DNA of 16,693 bases from an uncultured Collinsella sp. (GTDB lineage: Bacteria > Actinomycetota > Coriobacteriia > Coriobacteriales > Coriobacteriaceae): the NCBI GenBank assembly GCA_900549355.1, contig UROA01000023.1:1-16693 (forward strand), in the 5' to 3' direction. Both the position numbers and the translations under genes were made by a program. Below the pieces are notes generated by a model. That model was given only the letters and a program-made list of their open reading frames with translations, did no database searches and was not told where the DNA came from. Shown here piece after piece: positions 7,140 to 14,953 of this stretch. Each line of letters starts with the position of its first letter. The stretch's first letter is position 1.

Positions 7140-9209
7140 ATGTCTTCCCAGATGACGGTTATTATCGCCGGTATCGTGCTGGTTGTGGCCATCGTGGTCG
7201 CGCTGGTCGTCATGCGTCGTGGCGATTCCCGTTTTACCTACGATACGCAGCATGGAACGGCCCCGCGCGCCACCGAGGGCGAGGGCAATACCGCGTCGAC
7301 CGCCTTTAAGGGCCGCTTTTCCATCCTCACCACGGGTGTGGGCGCGATGTTTGCGGCGCTTGCCGTCAAGCTGTGGGGCATGCAGATGGTCTCATCGGAC
7401 TATTACGAGAAGCAGGCCAATAGTAATCAGACTCGCACCGTTACAACACCCGCTGTGCGCGGTCGCATCCTCGACCGCAATGGCGTGGCGCTTGTCCAGA
7501 ACCGTCCCTCACTTGCTGTCGTGGCCTACCGCGACCTTGCCGAGGATGAGGTTCTGGTTCGCCATCTTGCCAACGTGCTTGGAATGCCTTACGTGGCGGT
7601 CCTTCGTAATATTCAGGACAATACAGAGGGCGCTCAGAGCCTGCATACCATCGCGACGGACGTCCGTCGCTCCACGGTTGCCTATATTCAGGAGCATGCC
7701 GGCGAGTTCCCGGGCGTCAAGATTGCCGAGCGTACCGAGCGCCAGTATCCATATGGCGAGACGGCATGCCATATCTTGGGCTATACCGGCACCATTACCT
7801 CCGAGCAGCTCGAGGCCCAGAATAAGAAAACCTCTGGCGATGATGATGCTTCTGCTGGCAAGATTACGTACCAGTCGGGCGATATCGTGGGCCAGGCGGG
7901 CGTTGAGAGCTACTACGAAAACCTGCTGCAGGGTATTCGTGGTGAGCAGACCGTCAAGGTCGATGCCTCGGGCAATGTGACCGGTCAGGCCGGCGCCGTG
8001 CCCGCGAAGGCCGGCTCTGACATTAAGCTCACGCTCGACCTTAAGATCCAGCAGGCCTGCGAGACGGCGCTGGCGAGCGCTATCGAGCTTGCCAAGACTA
8101 CTGGCTACAGCAATGCCGGCAACGGCGCTGTAGTGTGTCTCGATCCCAACAATGGCGAGATCCTGGGCATGGCGAGCCAGCCCAAGTTCGATCCGTCCGT
8201 CTTTATTGGCGGCGTCTCAAATGACGTGTGGACCGAGCTCAATGATGACAAGGGTTCCCACCCGCTGCTCAACCGCGCCATTAGCGGACAGTACCTGTCG
8301 GCCTCGCCCCTCAAGCCGCTCTCGGCGCTGGCCGGTCTTGAGTTTGGAACGTACACGTCGACCCAGACGACCAACTGCACCGGCTATTGGACGGGTCTGG
8401 GCAAGTCGTGGGGCAAGCGTTGCTGGCTTCAATCCGGACATGGTGTCATGACGCTGCAGTCCGGTATCGCCAATTCCTGCGACCCCGTGTTCTACGACAT
8501 GGGCAAGGCGTTCTTTTATGACGAGCAACATCCCGAGGGCCTGCAGGAGGTCTTTCGTCGCTGGGGTCTAGGCAAGACCTGCGGTATCGATCTGCCGAGT
8601 GAGGGCGCGGGCCGTATTCCCGATGCCGAGTGGAAAGAGTCGTACTTCACCGACGCATCTGCCGAGGACCGCAAGTGGAATGCCGGCGATATGACCAACA
8701 TTGCCATCGGTCAGGGCGACATTTTGGTGACGCCGCTGCAGATGGCATGCGCCTACATGGGCCTTGCCAACGGCGGCAAACAGTACGTGCCGCATGTGTT
8801 TTTGTCGGCGGTGTCGCGCGATGGCGACGGCGATGCCTATAAGTACAACGGCAAGGGCAAGAAGAAGCGCCTGGAGGCCAAGATCAACAGCGATTCGGAT
8901 TTGGCTCTTGTTCGCAACGGCATGCACGACGTGATTTACACGGCATCGACGTCCCTGGCGGCTCACTTTGGCACCCTGACGCCGCAGGTATACGGCAAGT
9001 CGGGCACGGGCGAGAAAAGTGGCGAGGATGAATACGCGTGGTTCTGCGCCTATGCACCGGCCGATGACCCCAAGTATGTCATCGCTACCGTCCTGGAGCA
9101 GGGCGGCGGTGGCTCAGATACCGCGATGCATGTCGTGCGCGACGTGCTCGGCGTGATTTATGACGAGCCCGATACCTCTTCGGCCTCGGGCGATTCTTCG
9201 GTTCGATAG
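7140..9209 (+). CDS. mrdA: Penicillin-binding protein 2, elongation transpeptidase
   Basis: 689 residues. A class B PBP crosslinks the glycan strands made by RodA during side-wall growth. The dimer/pedestal domain begins with RGRILDRNGVALVQN (about residues 108-122) and the transpeptidase domain fills the second half. Active-site motifs in frame: S389-P-L-K392 (SxxK, the serine nucleophile), S446-C-D448 in place of SxN, and K620-S-G-T for KTG. The usual Pro-Gly before the serine is replaced by Ser-Ala. Two N-terminal hydrophobic helices are seen, at about 5-25 and 60-80, where PBP2 normally has one; the linker starts MRRG, so the linker is probably inside and the N-terminus outside. The final 15 residues are Ser and Asp rich. 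ATG 7140 has GGGGAGG (7126-7132) 7 bases before it, so the first helix is part of the protein. mreD lies 13 bases upstream and rodA follows after 9 bases. Confidence 0.95.
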   Translation: MSSQMTVIIAGIVLVVAIVVALVVMRRGDSRFTYDTQHGTAPRATEGEGNTASTAFKGRFSILTTGVGAMFAALAVKLWGMQMVSSDYYEKQANSNQTRTVTTPAVRGRILDRNGVALVQNRPSLAVVAYRDLAEDEVLVRHLANVLGMPYVAVLRNIQDNTEGAQSLHTIATDVRRSTVAYIQEHAGEFPGVKIAERTERQYPYGETACHILGYTGTITSEQLEAQNKKTSGDDDASAGKITYQSGDIVGQAGVESYYENLLQGIRGEQTVKVDASGNVTGQAGAVPAKAGSDIKLTLDLKIQQACETALASAIELAKTTGYSNAGNGAVVCLDPNNGEILGMASQPKFDPSVFIGGVSNDVWTELNDDKGSHPLLNRAISGQYLSASPLKPLSALAGLEFGTYTSTQTTNCTGYWTGLGKSWGKRCWLQSGHGVMTLQSGIANSCDPVFYDMGKAFFYDEQHPEGLQEVFRRWGLGKTCGIDLPSEGAGRIPDAEWKESYFTDASAEDRKWNAGDMTNIAIGQGDILVTPLQMACAYMGLANGGKQYVPHVFLSAVSRDGDGDAYKYNGKGKKKRLEAKINSDSDLALVRNGMHDVIYTASTSLAAHFGTLTPQVYGKSGTGEKSGEDEYAWFCAYAPADDPKYVIATVLEQGGGGSDTAMHVVRDVLGVIYDEPDTSSASGDSSVR

Positions 9210-9218
9210 GAGGTTGCG

Positions 9219-10445
9219 ATGGATTTTTCTCCGGCGGATCTGTTCCGTTCAACCAAGACCGGCTCTCGCAGCAGCCTGGACCGTGTCAACAAGCAATTTT
9301 CGGCCTCGCGCGGCACGTTTCGCCAAAAGGTGCATATCGGTGTGCTCGTGGCTACTGTGGCCCTCGTCGCCTACGGTGCCATCATTATCTGGTCGGCTTC
9401 GCAGTTTAAGGCCGACGCTTCGTTCTCACGCCATCTGCTGGGAATTGGAATCGGTACGGTGCTGGCGGTGCTGGTCTGGCGTACCGACCTGCGCGGTATT
9501 TCCAATTTCTCGACGGCGTTGCTCGTCATCGACCTGATCGTGATCCTCTCGCCCAAGATTCCAGGTCTGTCCTATACGGGCGGTCTGGGCATGACGGGCT
9601 GGATCAAGATTCCCGGTATCGGCTTGACATTCCAGCCGGTTGAGCTTGCCAAGCTCATCACCATCTTCTTTATTGCTACGCTTGGCTCGCAGTATAACGG
9701 TCGCATCGATACCGTTCGCGACTACGTCAAGCTCTGCGGCATGCTGTCCATTCCGTTTTTGGCCGTCGTTGCCATGGGCGACCTGGGCTCGGGCCTGGTC
9801 GTGCTTGTTTCGGGCGCCATCGTCATTTGTATGAGCGGTGCACGCCGCGAATGGGTGCTGTCGACCCTGGCCCTGCTCGTGGGTCTGGTGGCCCTCGTTC
9901 TGGCGCTTGATTCGGTCTTTGATTCGTTGCTCGGCCACGATGTGCTCATCAAGCAGTACCAGATGAACCGTCTGACGGTCTTTATCGACCCCGATAATGC
10001 CGATTCGGACGATGCCTACAACCTGCAGCAGTCGCTTATCGCCGTTGGCTCGGGCGGCTTCTTTGGTAAGGGTTTGGGCCATGCGACGCAGTCGGCCGGC
10101 GGCTTTCTGCCTGAGTTCCACACCGACTTCGTCTTCGCCTTCCTGTCCGAGACCTTTGGCTTTTGCGGTTCCTTTTTGCTCCTGTGCCTCTACGTGCTGT
10201 TGATCTTTTCGACGATTCGCGTCGCCTTTAAGTGCGAGTCCCTGTTTTTGCGTCTTTCGTGTGTTGGCATCGTTGGCATGTGGGCGTTCCAGACCTTCGA
10301 AAACATCGGCATGTGCATCGGCATGATGCCGATTACCGGTATTCCGCTACCGTTTATTAGCTTCGGTTCGTCTTCGATGATGATTCAGCTGCTGACGGTG
10401 GGTATCGTACAATCCATATGGCGGCATCGTTCGGGCGCCGCGTAA
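9219..10445 (+). CDS. rodA: SEDS-family peptidoglycan glycosyltransferase RodA
   Basis: 408 residues with about ten membrane helices. RodA polymerises lipid II into glycan strands at the outer face of the membrane as the partner of PBP2. The SEDS landmarks are visible: GMTGWIKIPGIGLTFQPVELAKL, the GDLGSGLVVL helix, and GKGLGHATQSAGGFLPEFHTDFVFAFLSETFGF. The Asp in HTDF, residue 303, is the position matching the essential catalytic Asp known in RodA. The C-terminal TGIPLPFISFGSSSM is typical too. The cytoplasmic N-terminus is about 35 residues longer than in short homologues and rich in Ser, Arg and Lys. The start ATG 9219 follows AGGAGG by 5 bases. FtsW is the main alternative within the family, but the mreBCD-PBP2 neighbourhood points to RodA. 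Confidence 0.95.
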   Translation: MDFSPADLFRSTKTGSRSSLDRVNKQFSASRGTFRQKVHIGVLVATVALVAYGAIIIWSASQFKADASFSRHLLGIGIGTVLAVLVWRTDLRGISNFSTALLVIDLIVILSPKIPGLSYTGGLGMTGWIKIPGIGLTFQPVELAKLITIFFIATLGSQYNGRIDTVRDYVKLCGMLSIPFLAVVAMGDLGSGLVVLVSGAIVICMSGARREWVLSTLALLVGLVALVLALDSVFDSLLGHDVLIKQYQMNRLTVFIDPDNADSDDAYNLQQSLIAVGSGGFFGKGLGHATQSAGGFLPEFHTDFVFAFLSETFGFCGSFLLLCLYVLLIFSTIRVAFKCESLFLRLSCVGIVGMWAFQTFENIGMCIGMMPITGIPLPFISFGSSSMMIQLLTVGIVQSIWRHRSGAA

Positions 10446-10463
10446 CCGCTGGAGGGGTTTGCT

Positions 10464-11393
10464 ATGAAAATTCCCGTAGATAAGCTGACCCGCGCTTTTA
10501 AGATGGGCGCGTCCGTTAAGAAGGATTCCGATACGCCGGTGCGCGTCTCGGTCTATCTGGATTCGTCTGCCTCGCGCTTTCTGGCCGAGACGGTGCGTGA
10601 TGCCTTTGTGCCGCAGACGACCTCGGGCATTGTGCGCGTCGAGCGTCTGGGGGAGGAGCGAATTGCTCCAAAGACCGATACCGATGTGGTGCTGGTGCTC
10701 TCGTGTGGTTCCGACCGCTTGGAGAGTGCCGTGCAGGAGCTCGTGATCGCCGGCGCGCCCGTGTGCGTGCTTGCCGAGTCTGCTGTGGAGGTGCCGTTTA
10801 TCGAGGAGTCCACGCCCATGCTTGGCGTGGTAGCGGCAACCGATAAGACGTATCTGCTCGAGACGCTTGCCCGCTGGATTCTCGATCGCACGGACAAGGA
10901 AACGGCTTTTGCGGCGAACTTTGCCTTCATGCGCATCGCGGCGGCCAACCGCATCATCACCTCGTGTGCGCTCACCAATATGGCGACCGGGGCTTTGGTG
11001 TTTTTGCCGGGCGCCGATTATCCCGTTATGGCGCTGGCGCAGGTGGGCATGCTCTTTGAGCTCGCTGCCGTCTTTGGACGCGGCATTAAGCCCGAGCGCG
11101 GCTACGAGGTCGCCGGCGTGCTTGCCGGCGGTCTTGTGATCCGCGCGGTCACCCGCGCGCTCGTCAAGCAGACGCCGCATATTGGGTTTGCCGTCAAGGC
11201 GCTCACTGCTGCCGCGGGCACCTATGGCATGGGCCGTGCGCTCGTTTCGCTCTACGAGCGCGATGTCGACTACAGCCGTGCCAACGAGGTGGTCACTGCC
11301 ACGTTCTCCCGCGTTCGCGATCTGGTGACCACGGTCGCGGGCGCTACCCGTCCTATGGCGTCCTATCAGGACGCATCAGATCTCGCTGCTTAG
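10464..11393 (+). CDS. DUF697/YcjF-like protein with degenerate GTPase-like N-terminus
   Basis: 309 residues. Residues about 148-268 show the DUF697 pattern: an Ala-rich region with NRIITSCALTNMATGALVFLPGADYPVMALAQ, then a helix pair around LAGGLVIRAVTRALVKQTPHIGFAVKAL and TAAAGTYGMGRALVSLYE. In the family this part is associated with the membrane and often follows an Era-like GTPase domain. Residues about 25-145 alternate predicted strands and helices (VRVSVYL, DVVLVLSC, APVCVLAES) like a Rossmann or GTPase core, but I see no GxxxxGK[ST] P-loop and no NKxD, so it would not bind GTP in the usual way. That relation is inference. ATG 10464 follows GGAGGGG (10451-10457) by 6 bases. It lies 18 bases after rodA and 10 before the radical SAM gene, so it is probably in the rod operon. 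Its function is unknown. Confidence 0.65.
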   Translation: MKIPVDKLTRAFKMGASVKKDSDTPVRVSVYLDSSASRFLAETVRDAFVPQTTSGIVRVERLGEERIAPKTDTDVVLVLSCGSDRLESAVQELVIAGAPVCVLAESAVEVPFIEESTPMLGVVAATDKTYLLETLARWILDRTDKETAFAANFAFMRIAAANRIITSCALTNMATGALVFLPGADYPVMALAQVGMLFELAAVFGRGIKPERGYEVAGVLAGGLVIRAVTRALVKQTPHIGFAVKALTAAAGTYGMGRALVSLYERDVDYSRANEVVTATFSRVRDLVTTVAGATRPMASYQDASDLAA

Positions 11394-11403
11394 GGGTTTT
11401 CCG

Positions 11404-13327
11404 TTGCGCGTTGCATACCAAGACTGTTTTCATTTAATTGAGCCGTTGCTCGCCAAGGTCGAGAAGCCGAGTCGCTATATCGATCACGAGTGGGGCACGC
11501 TTTCCAAGGCCGATGCCGACTACCGTTGCTGCCTGATCTACCCGGATGTGTACGAGGTTGGTCTGCCCAACCAGGGCATCGCCATCCTCTACAACATCCT
11601 TAACCAGGCCGAGGGCATCTCCTGCGAGCGTGGCTATGTGCCGTGGCCCGATATGGGTGACGCTATGCGCGAGGCAGGCATTCCGCTGCTCTCGCTCGAG
11701 GGTGCAGCGCCGGTCGCTTCGTTTGATATCGTCGGTCTGCATGTGCCGCACGAGATGGCGGTGACGAACTTCCTCGAGGCACTCGACCTCGCTGGCATTC
11801 CGCTGTTAGCGGCCGACCGAGGTGAAGATGACCCCATCATCATCGCCGGCGGCCCCTCGGTGTACAACCCCGAGCCGTACGCGGCCTTCTTCGATGCCAT
11901 CCTCATCGGTGAGGGCGAGGAATCGCTGCTCGAGACCTGCCAGCTGCATCGCCGCCTGCGTGACGAAGGAGTCCCGCGCGCGCAGATTGTTGAGCAGCTT
12001 GCATCCATTGCCGGCAACTACGTGCCGTCGCTCTATGAGGTTCGTCACGACGAGCCCTGCTCGCCGCATGGCTACACCGTGCCGCGTGAAGGCAAGGATG
12101 CGCCTACTGTGGTCTACAAACGCGTCGTCGAGGATTTCGGCGCCACGAATCCGCTGTCGCAGTCGTGCGTACCCTATGCGCAGCTAGTCCACGACCGCCT
12201 GTCTATCGAGATCCTGCGCGGCTGCGCCCGCGGCTGGCGCTTTTGGCAGGCCGGCCGGGCGGCGCCGGCAACCCCGCGGCTGTCGTTTTTGCCAGGCCGG
12301 CATGACGTATCGCCCGGTGCGCGAGCGCTCGGCCGACCAGATCGTCTCGTCGGTGATTCAGGGTCTGGAAAAGACCGGCTATGACGAGGTGTCGCTGACC
12401 TCGCTCTCCACGACCGACCACTCCTGCATTCGCGACGTGCTCGGCAGGCTCAACCGTCGCCTGGAGGATACGGGTATTCGCGTGTCTATTCCGTCGCAGC
12501 GCCTGGATTCGTTTGGCGTGGATATGGCCGAGTCGGTTGCCGGCGAAAAGAAGGGCGGCCTGACGTTCGCGCCCGAGGCCGGCAGCCAGCGCATGCGCGA
12601 CATCATTAACAAAAACGTGACCGAGGAGGACCTGGACCGTGCGGCCAAGGCGGCCTTCGAGGCCGGCTGGAACCGCATGAAGCTCTACTTTATGATGGGC
12701 CTTCCCGGCGAGCGCGACGAGGACATCGTGGCCATCGCCAATCTGGCCGATCACGTGCTGGAGCTCGGTCGTTCCGTGGTGCCCAAGGCTCGTCGCGGCT
12801 CGATCTCGGTGTCGATCTCGGTTTCGGTCTTTATCCCCAAGGCTGCCACGCCGTTCCAGTGGTGCCCGCAGCTCGACTACGACGACGTCAAGCGTCGCCA
12901 GAAGCTGCTCGTCACGAGCGTTCGCAACCGTGCCGTCCGCGTTCATTACCACGATGCCGAGACCTCGCTCATCGAGGCCGCGCTGTCCCGCGCCGGTCGT
13001 GACATGACGCCCGTCATCATCGATGCTTGGCGCTCGGGCTCTCGCTTTGACGCCTGGGTAGAGCATTTCTCGCTCGATAACTGGAAGGAAGCTGCTGCCA
13101 AAAACGGCATCGACCTCAATGAGCTCGTGCACCTGCCCTACGAGTTGGACTGGCGCCTGCCGTGGGAGCACGTGAGCCCCGGCTGCACGCGCGGCTTCCT
13201 CGAGCGCGAGTACCGTCGCTCGCTCGAGGGCGTCACGACTCCCGACTGCACCCGCACGTCGTGCACCGGCTGCGGGATCTGCCCCACGCTCCACGCCAAG
13301 AATGTATTGATGGGTGATCGCGCATGA
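11404..13327 (+). pseudogene. Radical SAM protein (TIGR03960-like), broken by a 46-base insertion
   Basis: The gene is read in two pieces. Frame 1 runs from TTG 11404 and is correct to about codon 276; it covers the B12-binding-like N-terminal region (YPDVYEVGLPNQG, DIVGLHVPHEM, IIIAGGPSVYNPEP, IGEGEESLLE). Frame 2 gives the rest of the radical SAM barrel from ATG 12302 to TGA 13327, including GLTFAPEAGSQRMRDIINKN and a C-terminal cysteine set (C-x5-C-x2-C-x2-C near 13247-13284). An intact family member would carry CxxxCxxC here as GCARGCRFCQAGM. Removing 46 bases rejoins the frames to a protein of about 625 residues, a normal family size. As written, frame 1 reads Trp for the second and third cluster cysteines, then stops at 12384; frame 2 starts after the motif. 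The family role is not established. It lies 10 bases after the DUF697 gene and overlaps the DUF2344 gene. A sequencing or assembly error is a serious alternative. Confidence 0.85.
12229..12301 (+). repeat. Imperfect direct repeat causing the radical SAM frameshift
   Basis: Two 27-base copies, 12229-12255 and 12275-12301, match at 24 positions and are 46 bases apart, so the insert shifts the frame by one. The differences turn TGT to TGG and TGC to TGG (both Cys to Trp) and CGT to CGC (silent). The 19-base spacer and its edge are rich in palindromes: GGCCGGCC at 12249-12256 and GGCGCC at 12261-12266. The second copy holds the normal Cys codons. Such a structure can come from template switching, or from mis-assembly of two alleles. 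Confidence 0.8.
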
Positions 13328-14136
13328 GTGAGCGCCTGACCGACAACCCCTCGCTCTTTAGGCTTCGTGTTCGCTATGGCAAGCGCGATCGCCTTAAGTA
13401 CCTGGGCCATCTCGAAGTGATCCATACCATTGAGCGCATCGTGCGCCGTGCGGGACTTCCCTATGCCGTCACGCAGGGCTTCTCTCCGCACATGCGCGTG
13501 GGCTTCTCTTCGGCGCTACCGGTGGGTACGTCGTCGACATGTGAGTGGTATGACCTGTTTATGACCGAGTTCGTGGCGCTCGACGAGGCGTTTGGGCGCC
13601 TGGCTGCGGCGTCTCCGGCCGATCTGGCGCCCATCGAGGCGGCGTACATCGACGTGCGCACGCCGGCGTTGACGGCGCAGCTCACGCGCCTGTCGTATCG
13701 CATCGACCTGCATCTGGACCCCGAGGCGCCCGTAAGCGCCGACGAGGTGCATCGTGCGATCGACACGCTGCGCGCGGGCCATGGCATCGACTACGCGCGC
13801 GGAAAAAAGAGCAAGCGCTTGGATTTGGATCACACACTCGTGGGCTATGAGCTCACGGCGGGGGAGCGCCCGGACCATTTGGTGCTCATGCTCGACACCC
13901 ATGCCGACAACGAGGGCTCCATGCGTCCGGAAATTTTGCTTTCTGCTGCTGATGTTTTGTTGCAGGGCTTGACCCCGGGCGTGGATGCACCTATTGTTTC
14001 CACCGGTATGCAAGACCTCGTGACCATCTGCTCCTACGATGTCGAGCGTCAGAATCAAGCATGCGAGTACGACGAGGGCCGACTCGTCAGCCCCATACCT
14101 GTGCGAACTTGTGGATTTGCTCCACATACTCGTTGA
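13324..14136 (+). CDS. DUF2344 (TIGR03936-like) partner of the radical SAM protein
   Basis: 270 residues. The N-terminal half matches the DUF2344 pattern: RLRVRYGKRDRLKYLGHLEVIHTIERIVRRAGLPYAVTQGFSPHMRVGFSSALPVGTSS, in which the SPHMR-x-x-F-x-x-ALPVG region is the strongest signature. In many bacteria this domain is fused to, or encoded directly after, the radical SAM protein found just upstream here, often near ribosomal-protein or RNase G genes. A joint role in RNA or ribosome-linked chemistry has been supposed, but I know of no proven reaction. ATG 13324 overlaps the upstream stop in an ATGA arrangement, which implies translational coupling. If the radical SAM gene is truly broken, this gene has lost its partner yet remains intact. 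The C-terminal 20 residues overlap promoter elements of rplU and look less conserved. Confidence 0.85.
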   Translation: MSERLTDNPSLFRLRVRYGKRDRLKYLGHLEVIHTIERIVRRAGLPYAVTQGFSPHMRVGFSSALPVGTSSTCEWYDLFMTEFVALDEAFGRLAAASPADLAPIEAAYIDVRTPALTAQLTRLSYRIDLHLDPEAPVSADEVHRAIDTLRAGHGIDYARGKKSKRLDLDHTLVGYELTAGERPDHLVLMLDTHADNEGSMRPEILLSAADVLLQGLTPGVDAPIVSTGMQDLVTICSYDVERQNQACEYDEGRLVSPIPVRTCGFAPHTR

Positions 14137-14161
14137 CGGGGGTATTTTCGCCTGCTACTAT
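14133..14161 (+). promoter_or_regulatory. Strong sigma-70-type promoter of rplU-rpmA
   Basis: TTGACG (14133-14138) and TACTAT (14156-14161) are exactly 17 bases apart, and TG-n (14153-14155) extends the -10. This is the best promoter match in the window, as expected for ribosomal-protein genes. The -35 overlaps the stop codon of the DUF2344 gene. A short 6-base stem (14110-14126, TGTGGA/TCCACA) lies just upstream within that gene, without a T run. Confidence 0.8.
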
Positions 14162-14188
14162 ATTCGGCTGTTGCACTAACTGATGCAT

Positions 14189-14194
14189 GAAGGG
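14189..14194 (+). promoter_or_regulatory. Ribosome binding site that decides the rplU start
   Basis: GAAGGG ends 9 bases before ATG 14204. It lies within the extra codons that a start at ATG 14183 would add, and L21 proteins normally begin MYAI. Confidence 0.7.
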
Positions 14195-14203
14195 CAAGTA
14201 AAC

Positions 14204-14578
14204 ATGTACGCAATCGTTAACACGGGCGGCAAGCAGTACAAGGTCGCCACCGACGATGTCATCACCGTCGAGAAGATTGAGGGCAATGAGGGCGACAAGG
14301 TCACTCTGCCGGTTATCTTCCTCAACGATGGTAAGAAGATCGTCACCGATCCCGACAAGCTGGCCAAGGCCAAGGTTACCGCTCAGATCGTTGAGCAGTT
14401 CAAGGGCGAGAAGCAGCTGGTCTTCAAGTTCCACAAGCGCAAGCGCTATCGTCGTCTGAAGGGTCACCGTCAGCAGCTCACCAAGCTGAAGATCGTGAAG
14501 GTCCAGGCTACCTCCCGCGCCAAGAAGGCTGTCAAGGCAGAGGCTGAGGCTGTTGCCGAGGCTCCCGTCGCCGAGTAG
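14204..14578 (+). CDS. rplU: 50S ribosomal protein L21
   Basis: 124 residues. L21 is a 50S subunit protein that binds 23S rRNA. The sequence opens with MYAIVNTGGKQYKV, the classic N-terminus of the family, and contains FKFHKRKRYRRLKGHRQQLT, the basic C-terminal RNA-binding signature. After the ~100-residue core is an Ala/Glu-rich tail of about 20 residues (alternating AEAEAVAEAP), an extension not needed for the fold. ATG 14204 is preferred to ATG 14183 because the binding site GAAGGG and the family N-terminus both point to it. It is the first gene after the strong promoter at 14133-14161, and rpmA follows after 33 bases; the pair is the usual rplU-rpmA unit. Confidence 0.97.
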   Translation: MYAIVNTGGKQYKVATDDVITVEKIEGNEGDKVTLPVIFLNDGKKIVTDPDKLAKAKVTAQIVEQFKGEKQLVFKFHKRKRYRRLKGHRQQLTKLKIVKVQATSRAKKAVKAEAEAVAEAPVAE

Positions 14579-14611
14579 ATTACACTCGTAACGAAAGAGT
14601 AGGTATACACA

Positions 14612-14869
14612 ATGGCACACAAAAAAGGACTCGGTTCCTCCCGTAATGGCCGTGACTCCCGCGGTCAGCGCCTTGGCACGAAGCGCTATGCCGGCCAGAC
14701 GGTAACCACGGGCACGATTCTCGTCCGTCAGCACGGCACGCACATCCACCCGGGTGAGAACGTTGGCCGTGGTAAGGACGACACGCTGTTCGCGCTGGTC
14801 GACGGTACCGTTGAGTTCCACAAGGGTATCAAGCACAGGGTCAGCGTACGCCCGCTCGCGAACGCGTAA
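14612..14869 (+). CDS. rpmA: 50S ribosomal protein L27
   Basis: 85 residues, the standard length. L27 lies near the peptidyl transferase centre and its N-terminus reaches towards the tRNA ends. MAHKKGLGSSRNGRDSRGQRLGTKRYAGQ is the conserved start, followed by GTILVRQHGTHIHPGENVGRGKDDTLFA. The protein starts directly with MAHKKG and lacks the N-terminal leader that Firmicutes remove with the Prp protease, so no such processing is expected. Upstream, AGTAGG (14598-14603) is 8 bases from the ATG and overlaps the also plausible GAAAGAG. The only candidate terminator of this unit follows 26 bases after the stop. Confidence 0.97.
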   Translation: MAHKKGLGSSRNGRDSRGQRLGTKRYAGQTVTTGTILVRQHGTHIHPGENVGRGKDDTLFALVDGTVEFHKGIKHRVSVRPLANA

Positions 14870-14894
14870 TTCACCCTTCATAGAGCACATATGT

Positions 14895-14938
14895 GGGAGG
14901 CACTTGAGTTTTAGGATTCAAGGGTCTCCCTCTTTTTG
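14895..14938 (+). terminator. Intrinsic terminator after rpmA, directly before obgE
   Basis: GGGAGGCACTTGAG (14895-14908) pairs with TTCAAGGGTCTCCC (14917-14930), giving about 14 pairs with one mismatch and two G-T pairs. TCTTTTT follows, so it is a good Rho-independent terminator. It ends 2 bases before the AGGAGG of obgE, leaving almost no room for a separate obgE promoter downstream. Confidence 0.8.
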
Positions 14939-14953
14939 TAGGAGGCGATTCTG

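Noticed and set aside
12229..12301. Programmed frameshift or bypass joining the two radical SAM pieces
   Set aside because: A +1 shift between the copies would give Gly-Arg-Arg-Arg-Gln-Pro before RGCRFC, so the first cluster Cys would be misplaced. Only exact loss of 46 bases restores CxxxCxxC, and no slippery site or conserved stimulator is evident.
12203..13294. Long open frame of 363 codons on the minus strand across the radical SAM gene
   Set aside because: It is the mirror of a GC-rich gene with strong codon bias; the plus frame has clear family motifs and the minus product has none.
14183..14203. Start of L21 at ATG 14183
   Set aside because: The binding site GAAGGG falls inside those codons and the family starts with MYAI at 14204.
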